Shown here one piece after another: positions 33,397 through 64,000 of a stretch of 64,000 bases of DNA. Position numbers and translations under genes: made by a program. Location: the NCBI GenBank assembly GCA_035772405.1, contig JAYKKM010000428.1, positions 7,470,001 to 7,534,000 of the forward strand, given 5' to 3'. The stretch's first letter is position 1. The number at the start of each line of letters is the position of its first letter. Source of the DNA: Chrysogorgia sp. JL179-B06. Taxonomy: Eukaryota; Cnidaria; Anthozoa; Scleralcyonacea; Chrysogorgiidae. Under the pieces are notes generated by a model, which worked only from the letters and a program-made list of their open reading frames with translations, did not search any database and was not told where the DNA came from.

Positions 33397-33959
33397 TTAA
33401 AGTGCCACTACGATGAAAATTCACCCCCGTCTTTTAGATTTTCTTTAGCATAGAATAGTATTTCAGGGTCGAAAGTGATCATCGATGTAAAAAAAAACTA
33501 AAAAATGGTATTTTGAAGAAGTATTTTGAGCTCTGAAATCACTATTATTTAGGCCACCATTACTAAAAACGTGTTCCAAGTGAGCCCGCAATTTCAAAAG
33601 ATAATATTGTTTGTGACGTCAGATTCTCAATGCTACACCTGAATTTCGGTCGAGGTTATTTGTTTTCTTGTTTTTTTCGAGAAGTAGATGAAATGTCCAG
33701 CCTTTCAGACGACCTTGATTTGCTTGAAGAATTAGCCACGTGGAGTCTTCGCGTTGAGAATCTGACGTCACTTCGTTACGCTGGTCAAGAACACGAACGA
33801 TTAATGGCGGACATAACAACTCCAGATTCGGAGTAAGAAAAATAATACTTGCCATCGTCAAATCGCAAAACGGTTTCGACCAAGTAATATTTAGAAGCTC
33901 TGCTTTATAAATACGTAAAAATATCGATAGGTAAAAATGTGATCGTAGTGGCACTTTAA
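33397..33959. mobile_element. TTAA-flanked MITE, AGTGCCACTACG family
   Basis: The element (33401-33955) has inverted ends AGTGCCACTACGAT and ATCGTAGTGGCACT flanked by TTAA. The ends resemble the element at 44518. It encloses a 68-residue open frame (33630-33836; DDLDLLEELATWSL) of unknown nature that ends at E-TAA. Confidence 0.78.
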
Positions 33960-34456
33960 AGGTTACACCATTACCTCCTCGTACGGGCTCAATTTCCGCG
34001 CTAACAACACTTCTTAAACCACTCTGTTTCGATGACTGTCATGCAAACGTACTGATCCCTAACCATTCCTTCCTTAACTCCTTCACCGCCATTTCTGCTG
34101 CGCTCTGCACAATTTATAAAAAGGTTTCATCACGCTTGTACGTTCTCAGGCATGAGTTCTAGATATTTTAAATAGTAGACAATGTAGTGGTGGACATTTG
34201 TAAATAATATTTTAAACAGTATAGGAGTTCGTTTAATCTAAAACTTAATTTTCGTTTCATAAAAACATTAAGGAGGCACAAATAACAACTAGAAGAAAGA
34301 TTGGCGTATTTTATTACAATAATTTTACAATAAACACTATTCCAGCATCCTAGTTATGATTCACATATATTCTCAATTCTCTTATATATAAAGCAAATAA
34401 AAATGTGTTATTAATGCTGGCCGTGCGTCGAGAAGCATAAAATACAAATAATATCT
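33960..34456. other. Region downstream of the ABCG gene, nothing recognised
   Basis: AT-rich sequence without a supported gene. It lies 3' of the minus-strand ABCG gene. Confidence 0.45.
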
Positions 34457-34475
34457 TTTATTCAAAGGATTTATT
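34457..34475 (-). promoter_or_regulatory. Candidate polyadenylation signals of the ABCG gene
   Basis: Two minus-strand AATAAA hexamers (34475-34470 and 34462-34457) lie about 95-115 bases after the stop codon. Confidence 0.5.
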
Positions 34476-34568
34476 TTTTTGGCCTGGAATTGTTCTTTTG
34501 CAAGTAAAATCAGTGTTCATCAAAGACACAGAGACTTGTAACAATGTATCAAAACAAAAACAGTTATC

Positions 34569-63346
<28,778 letters not shown>

Positions 63347-64000
63347 CTGATGGCAACAACATGATATTATTTTTACGAAATAAAAAGTTGAAATGACTGC
63401 AATAATAACCCTTGGTATTTATCTATAATGTCAGAAATAGATACTTGTCAACAAAGTGCATGCAACCGCAAAAATATTTCAATTTTAATTAAAGTAAATG
63501 CAAATTTTGTTTCATCAAAAAAGGAGAAAAAGAGTGCTAAATGATATATATTTCATTCCACGCCTTTTGCCCTGGTAACGTCGATTTATACTAATTCACA
63601 GAAAGTGACGTCAACCCAAGCACGACATTACACTGGTAATTGTGTCTGAACAGGCCCCTCATATTGCATCTATTATATATCATATAATATGATGACTTGT
63701 GCTATATAAATACATGTATATGTTAATTCTAACTTTAGATTACCAATAATCCCAAAATTTCTTTCACGATTACAAAATCTAGAGGGTAATTGGGGACGAA
63801 TGCAGCAGAAGTAAATGAAATCGGTAAAATCCTCGAGATTTTAGAAGAGTTTGAAAGTGATTCCCATGGAGTGGTGGTCGAATGGCTGTGCGACGTCAAA
63901 CCGGGAACGAGATTTTGTTAATTACAAGCGATATAGGATCTCACATACTCTTGTGTTCTTACTACACATCTACGTACTGGGCATTTTCGGCAATGTTACG
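63347..64000. other. Upstream ABCG intron, no exon seen
   Basis: I looked for Walker A and the Q-loop on the minus strand and found neither, so the next upstream exon should lie beyond the right edge. Confidence 0.55.

Overview
This window looks like AT-rich nuclear DNA from an invertebrate animal. The evidence is a host gene split into many short GT-AG exons, long (TA)n tracts, and a dense load of animal-type transposons (BEL/Pao, Penelope-like, LINE, tRNA-derived SINE, hAT-, Harbinger- and TTAA-type MITEs). The mix of P2X7-like, THAP-like and Mutator-like-domain fragments fits a cnidarian best, but that is an inference. No bacterial operons, rRNA genes, intact tRNA genes or CRISPR arrays were seen.

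Region 1 (1-9.2 kb): (TA)n tracts and a perfect hairpin are followed by a Harbinger-like element (945-3026). That element holds two insertions of one 455-bp TTAA MITE. Next is a nearly complete BEL/Pao LTR retrotransposon (3282-9188) with LTRs, gag, protease, RT, RNase H and integrase. Gag and pol share one frame and are separated by a single TAG. The integrase has a frameshift and a 180-bp MITE insertion. The whole element sits inside a tRNA-derived SINE.

Region 2 (9.2-33.4 kb): this is an accessory region with no clear host gene. It holds SINE copies, MITEs, a broken THAP-like domain, and a very large imperfect inverted repeat (arms about 12.85-19.0 and 19.24-22.9 kb). A decayed P2X7-like three-exon gene lies at its centre. 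A third copy of the same repeat lies at 28.6-32.3 kb. Between them are LINE, Mutator-like-domain and BEL/Pao fragments. Copies of the big repeat serve as empty sites that date several nested insertions.

Region 3 (34.5-63.4 kb): the only convincing host gene is an ABCG (White-type) half-transporter on the minus strand. I reconstructed 15 phase-compatible exons (63346 down to 34569; 1425 nt, 474 codons plus stop). They run from just upstream of the ABC signature to the last transmembrane helix. The Walker A half lies beyond the right edge of the window. The introns are filled with mobile DNA: a Penelope-like element with GIY-YIG domain (about 39.2-41.7 kb), further Penelope fragments (48.2-48.6, 51.8-52.4, 57.6-58.35 kb) with hammerhead-like motifs, LINE pieces and many MITEs.

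Gene boundaries come from manual splice-site and phase matching. Family names come from recognised motifs. Nothing was searched against a database.
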